Shown here piece by piece: positions 52,550 through 61,754 of a DNA stretch of 64,000 nucleotides. Position 1 is the first letter of the stretch. The number at the start of each line of letters is the position of its first letter. The translations under genes were made by a program, and so were the position numbers. The stretch is from Cellulomonas cellasea (GTDB lineage Bacteria; Actinomycetota; Actinomycetes; Actinomycetales; Cellulomonadaceae): positions 124,001 to 188,000 of the forward strand of contig NZ_BJLR01000009.1 of the NCBI RefSeq assembly GCF_006538745.1, read 5' to 3'. A model generated the notes under the pieces. The model did not search any database. It was not told the DNA's origin and saw nothing but the letters and a program-made list of their open reading frames with translations.

Positions 52550-54688
52550 GTGCAACGCCGCCTCCCTGCGCAGACCCACGTGCCTGCGCCCACCAGCTCC
52601 GCTCCCGCTCCCCGGCCCACGGCTGCGCCGTCGCCGGTGGACGCCCACCCGGCCGGTCCGCACCGCCGGCGCCCCGTCGGCGCCCGCGGCCCCGCCCGCG
52701 CCCTCCTGGCCGCCGCTGCGCTCGCCGGCCTGCTGACGGCCGTGGTCGTGCCGCCGTCGACCGCCGCCACGCGCCTCGTCGTCGAGCCGACGCCGGCGCC
52801 CACGGCGTCGCCCACCGTCGCACCCACGCCGACGCCGACCCCGACGCCCACCGTCAGCCCCACCCCGAGCCCCACGGTCGACCCGACGATCGCGCCGACC
52901 GCCGAGCCCACCCCCGACGCGACGCCCCCGCCCGCTCCGGGCGCCGCGAACGACTGGGCCGAGGCCGCCCTGACCCCCGACGACGGCCTGCTGTTCGGCG
53001 CGTCGGTGGCGCGGGGCACCCACACGAGCGTCGACGCCGCCGTCTCCGCGTTCGAGGCCTCGGTCGGGCGCAAGCTCGACGTGCACCGCTGGTACAGCCT
53101 GTGGGACGAGCTTCCGTCGACGCCGCTCACCACGACCGTGCAGCGCGGCCGCACACCGCTGCTCTCGGTGTCCTCGAAGAAGATCGACGGCACCAAGATC
53201 TCCTGGTCCGCCGTCGCGAGCGGTGCGCACGACGCGCAGATCGTCCAGCACGCCGCGGCCGTCAAGGCCCTGCGGGTGCCGATGTACGTCTCGTTCCAGC
53301 ACGAGCCCGACTACTCCCCCGGCTTCGGTGACGCCACGGCCTACCGCGCCGCGTTCCGGCACTACGTCGAGGTGTTCCGTGCACAGGGCGTGACCAACGC
53401 CGTGTGGACGTGGATCGTCACGCCGACCCCGTTCGCGCCGTACGCGACGGTCACGGCCGACGCGCTGTACCCCGGCGACGACGTCGTCGACCAGATCGCG
53501 CTCGACGCCTACAACTGGTTCGGGTGCGCCGCGAACGGCCAGACGGCGTGGTCGTCGATGTCCCGCACGGCGTCGGCGTTCCGGGCCTTCGGGCAGGCGC
53601 ACGGCAAGGAGCTGATCATCGCCGAGTGGGGCTCGGTCGAGGACCCCGCGGTGCCGGGCCGCAAGGCCGCGTGGCTGCGCGAGTCGATGGCGACGCTCGC
53701 GTCGTGGCCCGAGGTCACGGCGGTCCTGTACTTCCACCACCACGGCAGCTGCTCGTGGTTCGTCGACTCGACGCCGAGCTCGCTCGAGGCGTTCGCGGAC
53801 ATCGCCGACGCGCCCACGGCGCACACCCGCCCGTCGGCGTTCCTGCAGGCGTCGACGACGCACGGGACGGCCCCGCTCGCGGTGACGTTCGACGCGTCGC
53901 GCTCGTCGGGCACGGGCGGCGGCGCCGGCGAGAACGTCGCGAGCTGGTCGCTGACCTACGGCGACGGGACCACCGACGGCGGCACCGGCGCACCGCCGGC
54001 GGCGCTCGCGCACGTGTTCACGCCGGGCGACCACACCGCGCGGCTCACCGTGACCGACACCGCGGGCGTCACGAGCACGGACTCGGTCGCGATCACGGCC
54101 GCGAAGCTCCCGACCGGGACGCTCGACCAGAAGGACGTCACGGACACGTCCGCGACGCTCTACGCGTGGGTCGACCTGCACGGGTACGCGGGCACCGTGC
54201 GCTTCGACTGGGGTCGCACGACCGAGTACCTCGGCGGCAGCTCGACCGTCGCCGTGCCGGCCGTCGCGTACGTCAAGACCGTGAGCCAGCCGGTCGTCGG
54301 GATCCCCGTCGGGTCGGCGTACCACTGGCGTGCGACGATCACCTCGCCCGCGGGCACGACGGTGCTGACCCGCTCGTTCGAGACCGCGGGTCCCCCGACG
54401 TCCTCGAACCAGTTCACGGCCGGCTCGACGTCCACGTCGACGACGTTCAAGGCGCAGGTGCACCCGCACCGGCTCACCACCACGGCGTGGATCGAGTGGG
54501 GCCCGACGACGGCGCTCGGCACGTCCTCGCCGGTCACGACGGTGCCGGGGCTGACCTACGAGAAGACGGTCGCGAGCAACCTCGTCACCGGCCTCGTCCC
54601 CCGCACGACCTACTACTACCGGGTCGTCGCGAAGAACGCGCTGGGCACGCTGTACGGACCGGTGCGCTCGTTCACGACGCCGCGCTGA
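52550..54688 (+). CDS. Secreted GH26-like protein with PKD and repeat C-terminus, under a c-di-GMP riboswitch
   Basis: 712 residues. A ~45-residue Pro/Arg leader precedes the export helix (ARALLAAAALAGLLTAVVVP). A PT/PS linker (~82-130) follows. The GH26-like barrel (~145-420) has the putative acid/base Glu252 in YVSFQHEPDYSPGF and nucleophile Glu359 in LIIAEWGSVEDP. Next is a PKD-like domain (~430-520, LTYGDGTTDGG) and two ~95-residue beta-repeats sharing WG-TT-LG and YYYRVVAKNALGTLYGPVRS. It probably trims an extracellular polysaccharide. The riboswitch links it to the biofilm/motility switch. Confidence 0.87.
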   Translation: MQRRLPAQTHVPAPTSSAPAPRPTAAPSPVDAHPAGPHRRRPVGARGPARALLAAAALAGLLTAVVVPPSTAATRLVVEPTPAPTASPTVAPTPTPTPTPTVSPTPSPTVDPTIAPTAEPTPDATPPPAPGAANDWAEAALTPDDGLLFGASVARGTHTSVDAAVSAFEASVGRKLDVHRWYSLWDELPSTPLTTTVQRGRTPLLSVSSKKIDGTKISWSAVASGAHDAQIVQHAAAVKALRVPMYVSFQHEPDYSPGFGDATAYRAAFRHYVEVFRAQGVTNAVWTWIVTPTPFAPYATVTADALYPGDDVVDQIALDAYNWFGCAANGQTAWSSMSRTASAFRAFGQAHGKELIIAEWGSVEDPAVPGRKAAWLRESMATLASWPEVTAVLYFHHHGSCSWFVDSTPSSLEAFADIADAPTAHTRPSAFLQASTTHGTAPLAVTFDASRSSGTGGGAGENVASWSLTYGDGTTDGGTGAPPAALAHVFTPGDHTARLTVTDTAGVTSTDSVAITAAKLPTGTLDQKDVTDTSATLYAWVDLHGYAGTVRFDWGRTTEYLGGSSTVAVPAVAYVKTVSQPVVGIPVGSAYHWRATITSPAGTTVLTRSFETAGPPTSSNQFTAGSTSTSTTFKAQVHPHRLTTTAWIEWGPTTALGTSSPVTTVPGLTYEKTVASNLVTGLVPRTTYYYRVVAKNALGTLYGPVRSFTTPR

Positions 54689-54859
54689 GCGGGCGGGGTC
54701 GCGCCACGGCGGCCGGCCGGTCATGCCGGCCTCACCGGTAGGGCCGGTCGCGCCGGCCCCTCCGGCAGGGCTCGTCTCGCCGGTCGGCCCCGCACCCCGG
54801 CCGCGCGTCACGGCCGACGCCGGGCAGCCCCCTTCCCGGGGCGGCCCGGCGCCGAGTCC
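54689..54859. repeat. Convergent spacer with imperfect GGCC-rich repeats
   Basis: Between the convergent GH26-like and glucose/sorbosone-dehydrogenase-like genes. About two and a half copies of a ~27-bp unit resembling GGTCGCGCCGGCCCCTCCGG occur at ~54716-54790. Several GCCGG/CCGGC half-sites could fold into hairpins and may serve as a two-way terminator. No gene is supported. Confidence 0.4.
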
Positions 54860-57388
54860 TCAGCGCGTGCGCAGCCGGCTCGCGGGCACGATCTCCGACG
54901 GCTGCGACGGGCTCGACCAGCGCAGCTGGATCGTCGCGTCGAGCCGGTCGTCGAAGAACTCGAGCCGGATCGGCACGGCCCTCCCCGCGGTCAGCGCGAT
55001 CGTGCCGGTGTCGATGCGCGGGGCGTGCCGGTTCCATTGGTCGATGATCAGCCGGCCGTCGACCCACAGCCGCACGCCGTCGTCGCTCGTCGTCGCGAAC
55101 GTGTACGTCTGCGTGTAGCGCGGCACGACCGACCCGGTCCACCGCACCGAGAACGTGTCCGCGCCGATGCCGGCGACCGGCGCGGCGGCGAGCCAGCGGA
55201 AGTCGACGCCCGGGTCGACGCGCGTGACCGTGGCGCCCGTGAGGTCGGCGTTGTCGAAGTACGTCCCGAGCAGCCCGGTCTGCTCCGTCGTGGCCCGGAG
55301 CGTCGCCGTCAGGGTCGCCGCCGTCGCGGGCGTGGTCCACACGCGGTCGGCCGCGGTCGAGCCGTCCGACCAGCGGTCGAGCACGTACGGCACGCCCTGC
55401 GCGTCGGTCTGCGCGGGCACCCCGAGCCGCAGGTCGAAGCCCGCCCACGACGTCAGGGTCGTCGGGCCCGTCACGGTCTGGCCGTTGACAGTGAGCGTCC
55501 GCCCGGCCGGCGACGTCGCGAGCGTCACGGCGACCTTCCGCGGCTGCAGGTCGCGCGTGACGGTCGTCGTCACGCCCTGCGAGTCCGTCGCGGTCAGGCT
55601 GACCCGCAGGTAGCTCGTGGCGGCCGCCGCGAGGTCCTCCGGCCCGGGGGCGACGAACGTGAGCTCGTTGCCCGGCGCGGGCGCGAGGAACGGGTGCGTG
55701 TGCTGGTCGTGCACCCGCACCACCGACCAGCTCAGGCGCGTCCCGGGCAGCGAGCCGTCCTGGGCGTCGGTCGCCGAGCCGCTGAGCCGCACGGTGCTGC
55801 CGACCGCGAACGTCGCGCCCGCCGCTGGGGAGGTCATCGTCACCGTGGGTGCGGTGTTGCCGGAGCTGATCCGCACCGTCACGGGCGTGGACGTCGCCCC
55901 CGCGGCGTCCCGGACCCGCAGCGTCGCCGTCCACGTGCCCGCCGCGTACGTGTGCTGGACCGTCGGGCTCGTCGTCGTCGCGTCGGGCGTGCCGTCGCCG
56001 AACGCCCACAGGTATGTGAGCGCGCCGCCGTCGGGGTCGCTGCTGCGCGAGCCGTCGAGCGTCGTCACGAGGGGCGCCGCGCCGGTCGCCGGGGACGCCG
56101 AGACGACCGCCGTCGGCACCCGGTTCGCGGTGCCGGTGTACGCGATCCGGCGGATCTCGCCGCCGTTCGCATACGTCGTGTAGTACAGCGCCTGGCTGCC
56201 GGCGTGCGGCCCGAACTCGAGGTGCACCGCGCCGCCGAGCCCCGTCGCGAGGTCCGTGCGTGTCCCGCCGACGAGCATCATGATCTTGCCGCACACGTAG
56301 TCGGCGAACAGGTACGCCGAGTCGTACGCGGCCGGCCACGCACCGTTCGGCACGAACGCCCCGCCGGTGATCGAGCCGCAGCCCGTCGGACGCCCGTAGT
56401 CGTGGATCGGGTTCGTCATCCCCGCGGGGAGCGGCCCGCCGCAGTTCGTCGTCGAGCCCGTCTGCGCGCAGTGCCCCTCGCGCACCGGCCACCCGTAGTC
56501 GGCCCCCGCGGTCCCGAGGTCGATCTCCTCCCACGCGTTCTGGCCGACGTCGTTGACGTGGAAGACGGTCCCCGCCGCGTCGGGGTCGAACGCGAAGCGG
56601 AACGGGTTGCGCAGGCCCCACGCGAACGTCTCCTGGCAGATGCTCCCCGCGGGCGCCGGGCCGAGGCGGCAGCTCGCGGTCCCCGCCCCCAGGAACGGGT
56701 TGCCGGGCGCGGGGGCGCCGGTCGTGCGGTCGACGCGCACGATCTTGCCGAGCAGCACGTTGCGGTCCCGCGACGCGTCGTTGTTGCCGCCGCAGCCGCT
56801 GTCGCCCTTGTAGTCGCACCCGCCGTCGCCGACCGAGACGTACAGGAAGCCGTCCTTGCCGACGTGCACGTCGCCGGCGTTGTGGTTGCCCGCCGGCGAG
56901 TAGATGCCGTCGAGCAGGATCCGCTCGCTCGCGGGGTCCACCGTGTTGTCGTCCCGGAGCACGAAGCGCGAGACCCGGTTCACCGGCGCCCCGGCCGGGT
57001 TCGCACCCTGGCTCGACGGGCACGTCGAGCTCGTGCGGGCCGTGTAGTACAGGTAGATCGCGCGCGTCGCCGGGTCCGGGTCGACCGCGACGCCGAGCAG
57101 CCCGCGCTCGCTGTTCGTGCAGATGCGGCCCGCCAGGTCGAGCGCCGGGGTCGTGAGCAGCTGGCCCGCCGCGGTGCGCACCCGCAGCCGCCCGGCCTGC
57201 TGCGTCACGAGCATCCGCCCGTCCGCGGTGAAGGCGATCGCCGTCGGGTTGTCGACGTCCGCGACGAGCGCGTCCGTGAACCCTGCGGGCACCGTGGCCG
57301 CGCTCGCCGGTGGCCCCGCCAGGGCCGTCAGCCCCGCCGCAACCAGTGCTCCCACCACGACCGGCACGACGCGCCGCATGCGGTTCAT
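54860..57388 (-). CDS. Secreted PQQ-type sugar dehydrogenase with PKD and PA14 domains
   Basis: 842 residues. Signal peptide ~1-31. A six-blade glucose/sorbosone dehydrogenase propeller (~35-420): NPTAIAFTADGRMLVTQQAG, RGLLGVAVDPDPATRAIYLY, SPAGNHNAGDVHVGKDGFLY, EIDLGTAGADYGWPVREGHC. A PKD domain follows (~430-510, YLWAFGDGTPDATTTSP), then Ig-like segments and a C-terminal PA14 domain (~700-842, LLGTYFDNADLTGATVTRVD, TSDDGVRLWVDGRLIIDQWN). It probably oxidises a sugar or binds a glycan outside the cell. ATG with GGGGG upstream. Confidence 0.9.
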   Translation of the reverse strand: MNRMRRVVPVVVGALVAAGLTALAGPPASAATVPAGFTDALVADVDNPTAIAFTADGRMLVTQQAGRLRVRTAAGQLLTTPALDLAGRICTNSERGLLGVAVDPDPATRAIYLYYTARTSSTCPSSQGANPAGAPVNRVSRFVLRDDNTVDPASERILLDGIYSPAGNHNAGDVHVGKDGFLYVSVGDGGCDYKGDSGCGGNNDASRDRNVLLGKIVRVDRTTGAPAPGNPFLGAGTASCRLGPAPAGSICQETFAWGLRNPFRFAFDPDAAGTVFHVNDVGQNAWEEIDLGTAGADYGWPVREGHCAQTGSTTNCGGPLPAGMTNPIHDYGRPTGCGSITGGAFVPNGAWPAAYDSAYLFADYVCGKIMMLVGGTRTDLATGLGGAVHLEFGPHAGSQALYYTTYANGGEIRRIAYTGTANRVPTAVVSASPATGAAPLVTTLDGSRSSDPDGGALTYLWAFGDGTPDATTTSPTVQHTYAAGTWTATLRVRDAAGATSTPVTVRISSGNTAPTVTMTSPAAGATFAVGSTVRLSGSATDAQDGSLPGTRLSWSVVRVHDQHTHPFLAPAPGNELTFVAPGPEDLAAAATSYLRVSLTATDSQGVTTTVTRDLQPRKVAVTLATSPAGRTLTVNGQTVTGPTTLTSWAGFDLRLGVPAQTDAQGVPYVLDRWSDGSTAADRVWTTPATAATLTATLRATTEQTGLLGTYFDNADLTGATVTRVDPGVDFRWLAAAPVAGIGADTFSVRWTGSVVPRYTQTYTFATTSDDGVRLWVDGRLIIDQWNRHAPRIDTGTIALTAGRAVPIRLEFFDDRLDATIQLRWSSPSQPSEIVPASRLRTR

Positions 57389-57513
57389 CGAGGCCCCCTC
57401 GTCTTCGTCGACGCCCTCCGAGGCTCCGAGCATGCACGCACGGGGCACCCGCAGCAACGCCTGGACGGGACGGGATCGGCAGCGGACCGTTTCAGCGGCG
57501 CGGGCGGCTCCCC

Positions 57514-59190
57514 CTACTTCGCCTCGGCGTAGCTCTCGACGACCGCGACCTGCAGCGCGAAGTCGACCGGGGTGTCCCCGAACAGCAGCCGGCCCGCCTC
57601 GGCCGCGGAGTCCCGCACCGCGGCGGCGACCTCGTCGGCCACGTCGGCCGGGCTGTGCACCATCACCTCGTCGTGCAGGAAGAACACGAGGTGCGGGCGC
57701 CCCTCGACCGCGCGCAGCCGCCGGCGCAGCGCGGCCATCCAGCACAGCGCCCACTCGGCGGCCGTGCCCTGGACCACGAAGTTGCGCGTGAACCTCCCCC
57801 AGTCGCGCCCGCGACGGCGCGCCACCCGCACGTCCTCGGCGTCGGCGCCCTCGGCCGCGGCGGCCTGGAGCTCCGCCTGGCGCGCGGCGTCCGGTCGCGG
57901 CGACGAGCGCCCGAGCCACGTCGAGACGACCTCGCCGCGCTCGCCCGCCCGCGCCGCCGCCTCGACGAGCCCGACGGCCCGCGGGTACGCGCGCGTGAGC
58001 TGCGGCATCACGACCGCGCTGGCCCCGGTCGTCGCGCCGTAGATCGCGCCGAGCATCGCGTACTTCGCCTGCTCCCGGGTCTCCACGATGCCCGCGTCGA
58101 CGATGCCGCGGTAGAGGTCCGACTGGCGCCCGGCCGCCGCCATCGCCGCGTCGCCCGACATCGCCGCGAGCACGCGGGGCTCGAGCTGGGCCGCGTCGGC
58201 GACCACGAGCCGCCAACCGGGGTCGGCGCGCACCGCTCCCCGGATCACCGCGGGGAGCTGCAGCGCGCCCCCGCCGCTCGTCGCCCAGCGCCCGGTCACG
58301 ACGCCGCCGGGCACGTAGTCGGGGCGGAACCGGCCGTCGTGCACCCAGGCGTCCATCCACGCCCAGCCGTTCGCGCTGAGGAGCCGCGCGAGCTTCTTGT
58401 ACTCGAGCAGCGGCGCCGTGACCGGGTGGTCGAGGGCGCGGATCTCGTACGTGCGGGTCGACGTCACGTCGAGCCCCGCGGAGCGCAGCCCGCGCAGCAG
58501 GTCCGGCTGCGAGTCGAGGTTGAGCGACGGCTGCCCGAGCAACCCGCGCACCTCGGCGGCGAGCGCCTCGACCCGGGCCGGCCGTCCGCCGCCGGACGGT
58601 CGCTCCCCGAGCAGCCGGGTGAGCAGCGCGTCGTGCTCGCGGACGTCCCACGGCATGCCGTCGTGGCGCATCTCGGCGGCGATGAGCGCCCCCGTCGACT
58701 CGGCGGCGAGGAGCAGCCGCAGCCGGCCGGGCTCGTCGGCGCCCGCGACGGCCGCGAGCTGGCGGCGCAGCTCGTCGAGCACGTCGAGCGGCTCGTCGTC
58801 GTGCGCCCGGGGGTCGTCGAACAGGCTCACCTCGACGGCCCGCGGGGCCCGCGGGCTCGCCTGCGGGAGGCCGTCCCACGGTCCGGGCGGCGCGAGCGCG
58901 AGGGCCGAGCCGGCGCTCAGCACGCTGCCGCGCAGGATCGCGTGGCAGAGCCGCAGGTCGTGGCAGCGCTCGACCCGGACCCCCGCGTCGAGCAGCGGCG
59001 GGTAGCGGCGTGACGTGTCGTCCCACACCCAGCGCGGCGGCTGCGCGGCACGCTCGCGCTCCGCGACGGCGGCGGGGACGTCGGCTGCGGCGACCGGGAC
59101 CGTTGCGCCAGGTTCGCCGTCGTCCGTGACCTCGTGCAGCACGAGCGCTCCCCGGCGCACCGGGTCGTCGGTCAGCAGGACGAAGGGCAC
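57514..59190 (-). CDS. Family A DNA polymerase (exonuclease/polymerase type) with altered O-helix
   Basis: 558 residues, shorter than Pol I and without the 5' nuclease. Motif A: VVADAAQLEPRVLAAMSGD (Asp332). O-helix (motif B): REQAKYAMLGAIYG, where Leu380 replaces the Phe that corresponds to E. coli Phe762. Motif C: FFLHDEVMVHSP (Asp507, Glu508). The N-terminal ~200 residues occupy the place of the 3'-5' exonuclease, but I see no clear catalytic Asp/Glu set. It is the type annotated in actinobacteria as bifunctional exonuclease/polymerase and may serve in repair. GTG start; no operon partners. Confidence 0.9.
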   Translation of the reverse strand: MPFVLLTDDPVRRGALVLHEVTDDGEPGATVPVAAADVPAAVAERERAAQPPRWVWDDTSRRYPPLLDAGVRVERCHDLRLCHAILRGSVLSAGSALALAPPGPWDGLPQASPRAPRAVEVSLFDDPRAHDDEPLDVLDELRRQLAAVAGADEPGRLRLLLAAESTGALIAAEMRHDGMPWDVREHDALLTRLLGERPSGGGRPARVEALAAEVRGLLGQPSLNLDSQPDLLRGLRSAGLDVTSTRTYEIRALDHPVTAPLLEYKKLARLLSANGWAWMDAWVHDGRFRPDYVPGGVVTGRWATSGGGALQLPAVIRGAVRADPGWRLVVADAAQLEPRVLAAMSGDAAMAAAGRQSDLYRGIVDAGIVETREQAKYAMLGAIYGATTGASAVVMPQLTRAYPRAVGLVEAAARAGERGEVVSTWLGRSSPRPDAARQAELQAAAAEGADAEDVRVARRRGRDWGRFTRNFVVQGTAAEWALCWMAALRRRLRAVEGRPHLVFFLHDEVMVHSPADVADEVAAAVRDSAAEAGRLLFGDTPVDFALQVAVVESYAEAK

Positions 59191-59329
59191 GGTCCATCAT
59201 CGCGGCCGGCGCCCACACCGCGGTGCGGCCGCTCCTCCCGCCCGGTCACCCGACCCGCCGACGGCTGTTCGCACCCCGGACCGCCCGGCGTCACGCGGTC
59301 TCCACCCGCGTCGGCCACGCTCGCCGACC

Positions 59330-60661
59330 ATGCGCCCCCACCTCGTGGCCCTCACCGCCGCCGCCCTCGTCCTCACCTCCGCGACCGCGGCGTCCGCCGA
59401 GCGGGGCGCACCCGGCCCGACGACGCCGTCGACCGACGTCCCGCGCGTCGTCACCGCGACGACCGAGACCCCCGCGCTGTTCGACGACGAGGCCGGCGGC
59501 GAGGCAGACGCCGACGACCCGGCGATCTGGGTCGACCCGCGCGACGCGGCGGCGAGCCTCGTGATCGGCACCGCCAAGACCGGGGGCCTGCGCGTCTACG
59601 ACCTCGCGGGCCGCGAGCTCCAGTCGGTCGCCGCCCCGCCCGCGCCCGGGCCGGACGCCGCGCCCGGGCGGTTCAACAACGTCGACGTCGTGCTCGGCAT
59701 GAAGCTCGACGGCCGGAAGGTCGACGTCGCGGTCGTCACCGACCGGGGCCGCGACCGCCTGCGGTTCTACGCGATCGACCCCACGGCCGTCGCCGCCGGC
59801 CGGGCGCCCCTGCGCGACGTCACCGCGGCCGACGTGCCGCTGCTGTTCTCCGCCGACGAGGCCGCGGTCGACGAGCAGGCGACCGGTTACGGCCTCGCGA
59901 CGTACTCCGACGACGGCCGCCACTACGCCGTCGTGAGCCGGCGCAGCACGAGCGACCTCGGCCTGGTCCAGCTCCACTCCGCGCGGGGGCGGCTGAGCTA
60001 CGCGGTCGAGGACACGCTCACGCTGCCGTCGACGTTCACGCTGCCCGACGAGACGTCGTGGAGCCCGTGCGTCGAGCCCGGCGAGGGCCCGCAGGTCGAG
60101 GGCATGGTGGTCGACACGGCCGCCCGCGTCCTGTACGCCGCGCAGGAGGACGTCGGGCTCTGGGCGCTGCGGCTCGACGTGGACCGCGAGGAGTTCCGCA
60201 CCGGCCCGCGCGACCAGCGGCTGGTCGAGACCGTCGCTGAGTACGGGGTGCCGGCGACCTTCGACCCCGCGACGGAGGAGTGCGTCGTCGGCGACGAGGA
60301 CCCCGGCTTCGGGGGCCGCATCCGCGCCGACGTCGAAGGGCTGACGATCTACCCGACGGGCCGGCGCGACGGGTACCTGCTCGTGTCGAGCCAGGGCGAC
60401 AACCGGTTCTACGCCTACGACCGCCGCACGACCGAGCCGGTCGGCAGCTTCGTCGTCGGGGACGGCCCGACGGTCGACGGCGCCGAGCACTCGGACGGCG
60501 CCGCTGCGGTGAACGCGTCCCTGCCCGGCTACCCGCAGGGCCTGCTCGTGGTGCACGACGGCGAGAACGGTCCCGCCGAGCTCGACGCCGACGGCGAGGC
60601 GCGGCCGAACGCGAACTTCAAGTACGTCGACTGGCGCGCGCTCGGGCTCCCGGGCCGCTGA
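59330..60661 (+). CDS. Secreted beta-propeller phytase
   Basis: 443 residues with a signal peptide (MRPHLVALTAAALVLTSATA-AS). The beta-propeller phytase pattern is complete: DADDPAIWVDPRDAAASLVI (Ca-binding DDPA), TAKTGGLRVYDLAGRELQSV, NNVDVVLGM, TDRGRDRLRFYAID, VEGLTIYPTGRRDGYLLVSS QGDN, and the C-terminal NANFKYVDWRALGL. It releases phosphate from calcium phytate outside the cell, which fits life on plant matter. It is divergent from the polymerase gene and is followed by a perfect 17-bp hairpin. Confidence 0.93.
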   Translation: MRPHLVALTAAALVLTSATAASAERGAPGPTTPSTDVPRVVTATTETPALFDDEAGGEADADDPAIWVDPRDAAASLVIGTAKTGGLRVYDLAGRELQSVAAPPAPGPDAAPGRFNNVDVVLGMKLDGRKVDVAVVTDRGRDRLRFYAIDPTAVAAGRAPLRDVTAADVPLLFSADEAAVDEQATGYGLATYSDDGRHYAVVSRRSTSDLGLVQLHSARGRLSYAVEDTLTLPSTFTLPDETSWSPCVEPGEGPQVEGMVVDTAARVLYAAQEDVGLWALRLDVDREEFRTGPRDQRLVETVAEYGVPATFDPATEECVVGDEDPGFGGRIRADVEGLTIYPTGRRDGYLLVSSQGDNRFYAYDRRTTEPVGSFVVGDGPTVDGAEHSDGAAAVNASLPGYPQGLLVVHDGENGPAELDADGEARPNANFKYVDWRALGLPGR

Positions 60662-60679
60662 CCCGGCCGACGACCGGCC

Positions 60680-60717
60680 GACGACGGGCGCACCTCCGGC
60701 GAGGTGCGCCCGTCGTC
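60680..60717. terminator. Perfect hairpin between phytase and nucleotidyltransferase genes
   Basis: GACGACGGGCGCACCTC at 60680-60696 pairs completely with 60701-60717 around the tetraloop CGGC. It lies 18 bp after the phytase stop and 45 bp beyond the convergent gene's stop, so it can serve both. Confidence 0.8.
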
Positions 60718-60762
60718 ATGCTCGCCCGACCAGCACCGGCCCCGGTGCGGCCGCCGCCGCGG

Positions 60763-61605
60763 TCACCGACCCGCCGTCGCGAGCGGCCGCCGCGACCCGT
60801 ACGTCCGCACGGCGTCCCGGAAGAACGCCGCGGCGTCCTCCCGCGCGGCCGCGACCGCAGCGGGCTCGCGCCGCACCGACATCCAGTCCTCGTGCCGCAG
60901 CTCGCGCTCGACGAGCGTGCGGATCGGCCCCGGGACCGCCCCGACGCCCAGCTCGCGCGTCGTCGCCTTGAGCGCCACGAGGTCCTCGACCGCGCGCACG
61001 ACGGGTGACGCGAGCCGCACCTGCGCGACGAGGTCCTGCAGGCGCATCGGCGGTACGGCGGACGCCGGGTGCTCGCGCAGCCACAGCACCGCGAGCGCGG
61101 GCCGCAGCGCGTAGAACAGCTTCTTGAGCGGGATGCGCCCGTCGTCGGTCAGGAACCGCGCCCACTGCGTCTGCCCGAGGTGCGCGTAGTGCGTCGCGAC
61201 GCGCGCCCGGTCCGCGACCCGGTCGCACAGCGCCAGCAGGTCCGTCCGGAACGCCTCGTCGCCGCGGTAGACGAGCGGGGACCCCGCCCACTCGGGCACG
61301 GTCGCGTTCCCGCGCACGAGCAGCTGGACGGCCTTGCGCAGGTCCCACCCGTTGACGTCGAGCACGCCGTCGGGCGCGGACTCCAGCACGTCGCGGACGT
61401 CCCACGGGCTCAGGTAGTCCTCGTCGCTGCGGACGTAGACGAACCGGCAGTCGTAGTCGCTGTCGGGCGACGGGAAGCCCCACGCGCGGCTCCCGCTCTC
61501 GACCGCGAGCGGGATCGCCACACCGTGCCGCGCGACCATGGCGTCGAGCAGCGCGTCGACGCGCACGACGGCGTCGGGGGCGAAGGTGTCGGGGAGCTGG
61601 CGCAC
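60763..61605 (-). CDS. RlaP-like nucleotidyltransferase (Pol-beta superfamily)
   Basis: 280 residues. The Pol-beta-type active site is ESGSRAWGFPSPDSDYDCRF (GS...DSDxD) near residues 35-55, followed by FVYVRSDEDYLSPWDVRDVL and DLRKAVQLLVRGNATVPEWA, as in the COG3541/RlaP family. RlaP proteins are nucleotidyltransferases linked to RNA-repair gene sets, though many occur alone, as here. The substrate is not known. The GTG at 61605 gives the family-typical N-terminus VRQLPDTFAPDAVVRVDALL. Confidence 0.87.
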   Translation of the reverse strand: MRQLPDTFAPDAVVRVDALLDAMVARHGVAIPLAVESGSRAWGFPSPDSDYDCRFVYVRSDEDYLSPWDVRDVLESAPDGVLDVNGWDLRKAVQLLVRGNATVPEWAGSPLVYRGDEAFRTDLLALCDRVADRARVATHYAHLGQTQWARFLTDDGRIPLKKLFYALRPALAVLWLREHPASAVPPMRLQDLVAQVRLASPVVRAVEDLVALKATTRELGVGAVPGPIRTLVERELRHEDWMSVRREPAAVAAAREDAAAFFRDAVRTYGSRRPLATAGR

Positions 61606-61675
61606 GCGGCGACGGTAGCGGCGCCGGCGGTTCGCGGCCGCAGCATTTTTGCGGGGTGCCGGGCGCCGCGACGCA

Positions 61676-61713
61676 CGCAGCCGCCCCCGCCGGTGACGGC
61701 GGGAGCGGCTGCG
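61676..61713 (-). terminator. Hairpin downstream of the peptidoglycan-binding protein gene
   Basis: CGCAGCCGC at 61676-61684 pairs with GCGGCTGCG at 61705-61713, with an inner CCGCC/GGCGG stem. It lies 42 bp past the stop at 61755. Confidence 0.7.
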
Positions 61714-61754
61714 GGTACGACGGGCAGCGGGTGCTGCGGGGGGTGCTGACGAGG

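Noticed and set aside
54716-54811. Collagen-like Gly-X-Y run (GATGPTGEAG) on the minus strand
   Set aside because: It arises from the GGCC-rich spacer repeats; it has no ribosome binding site and would have to continue antisense through the GH26-like gene.
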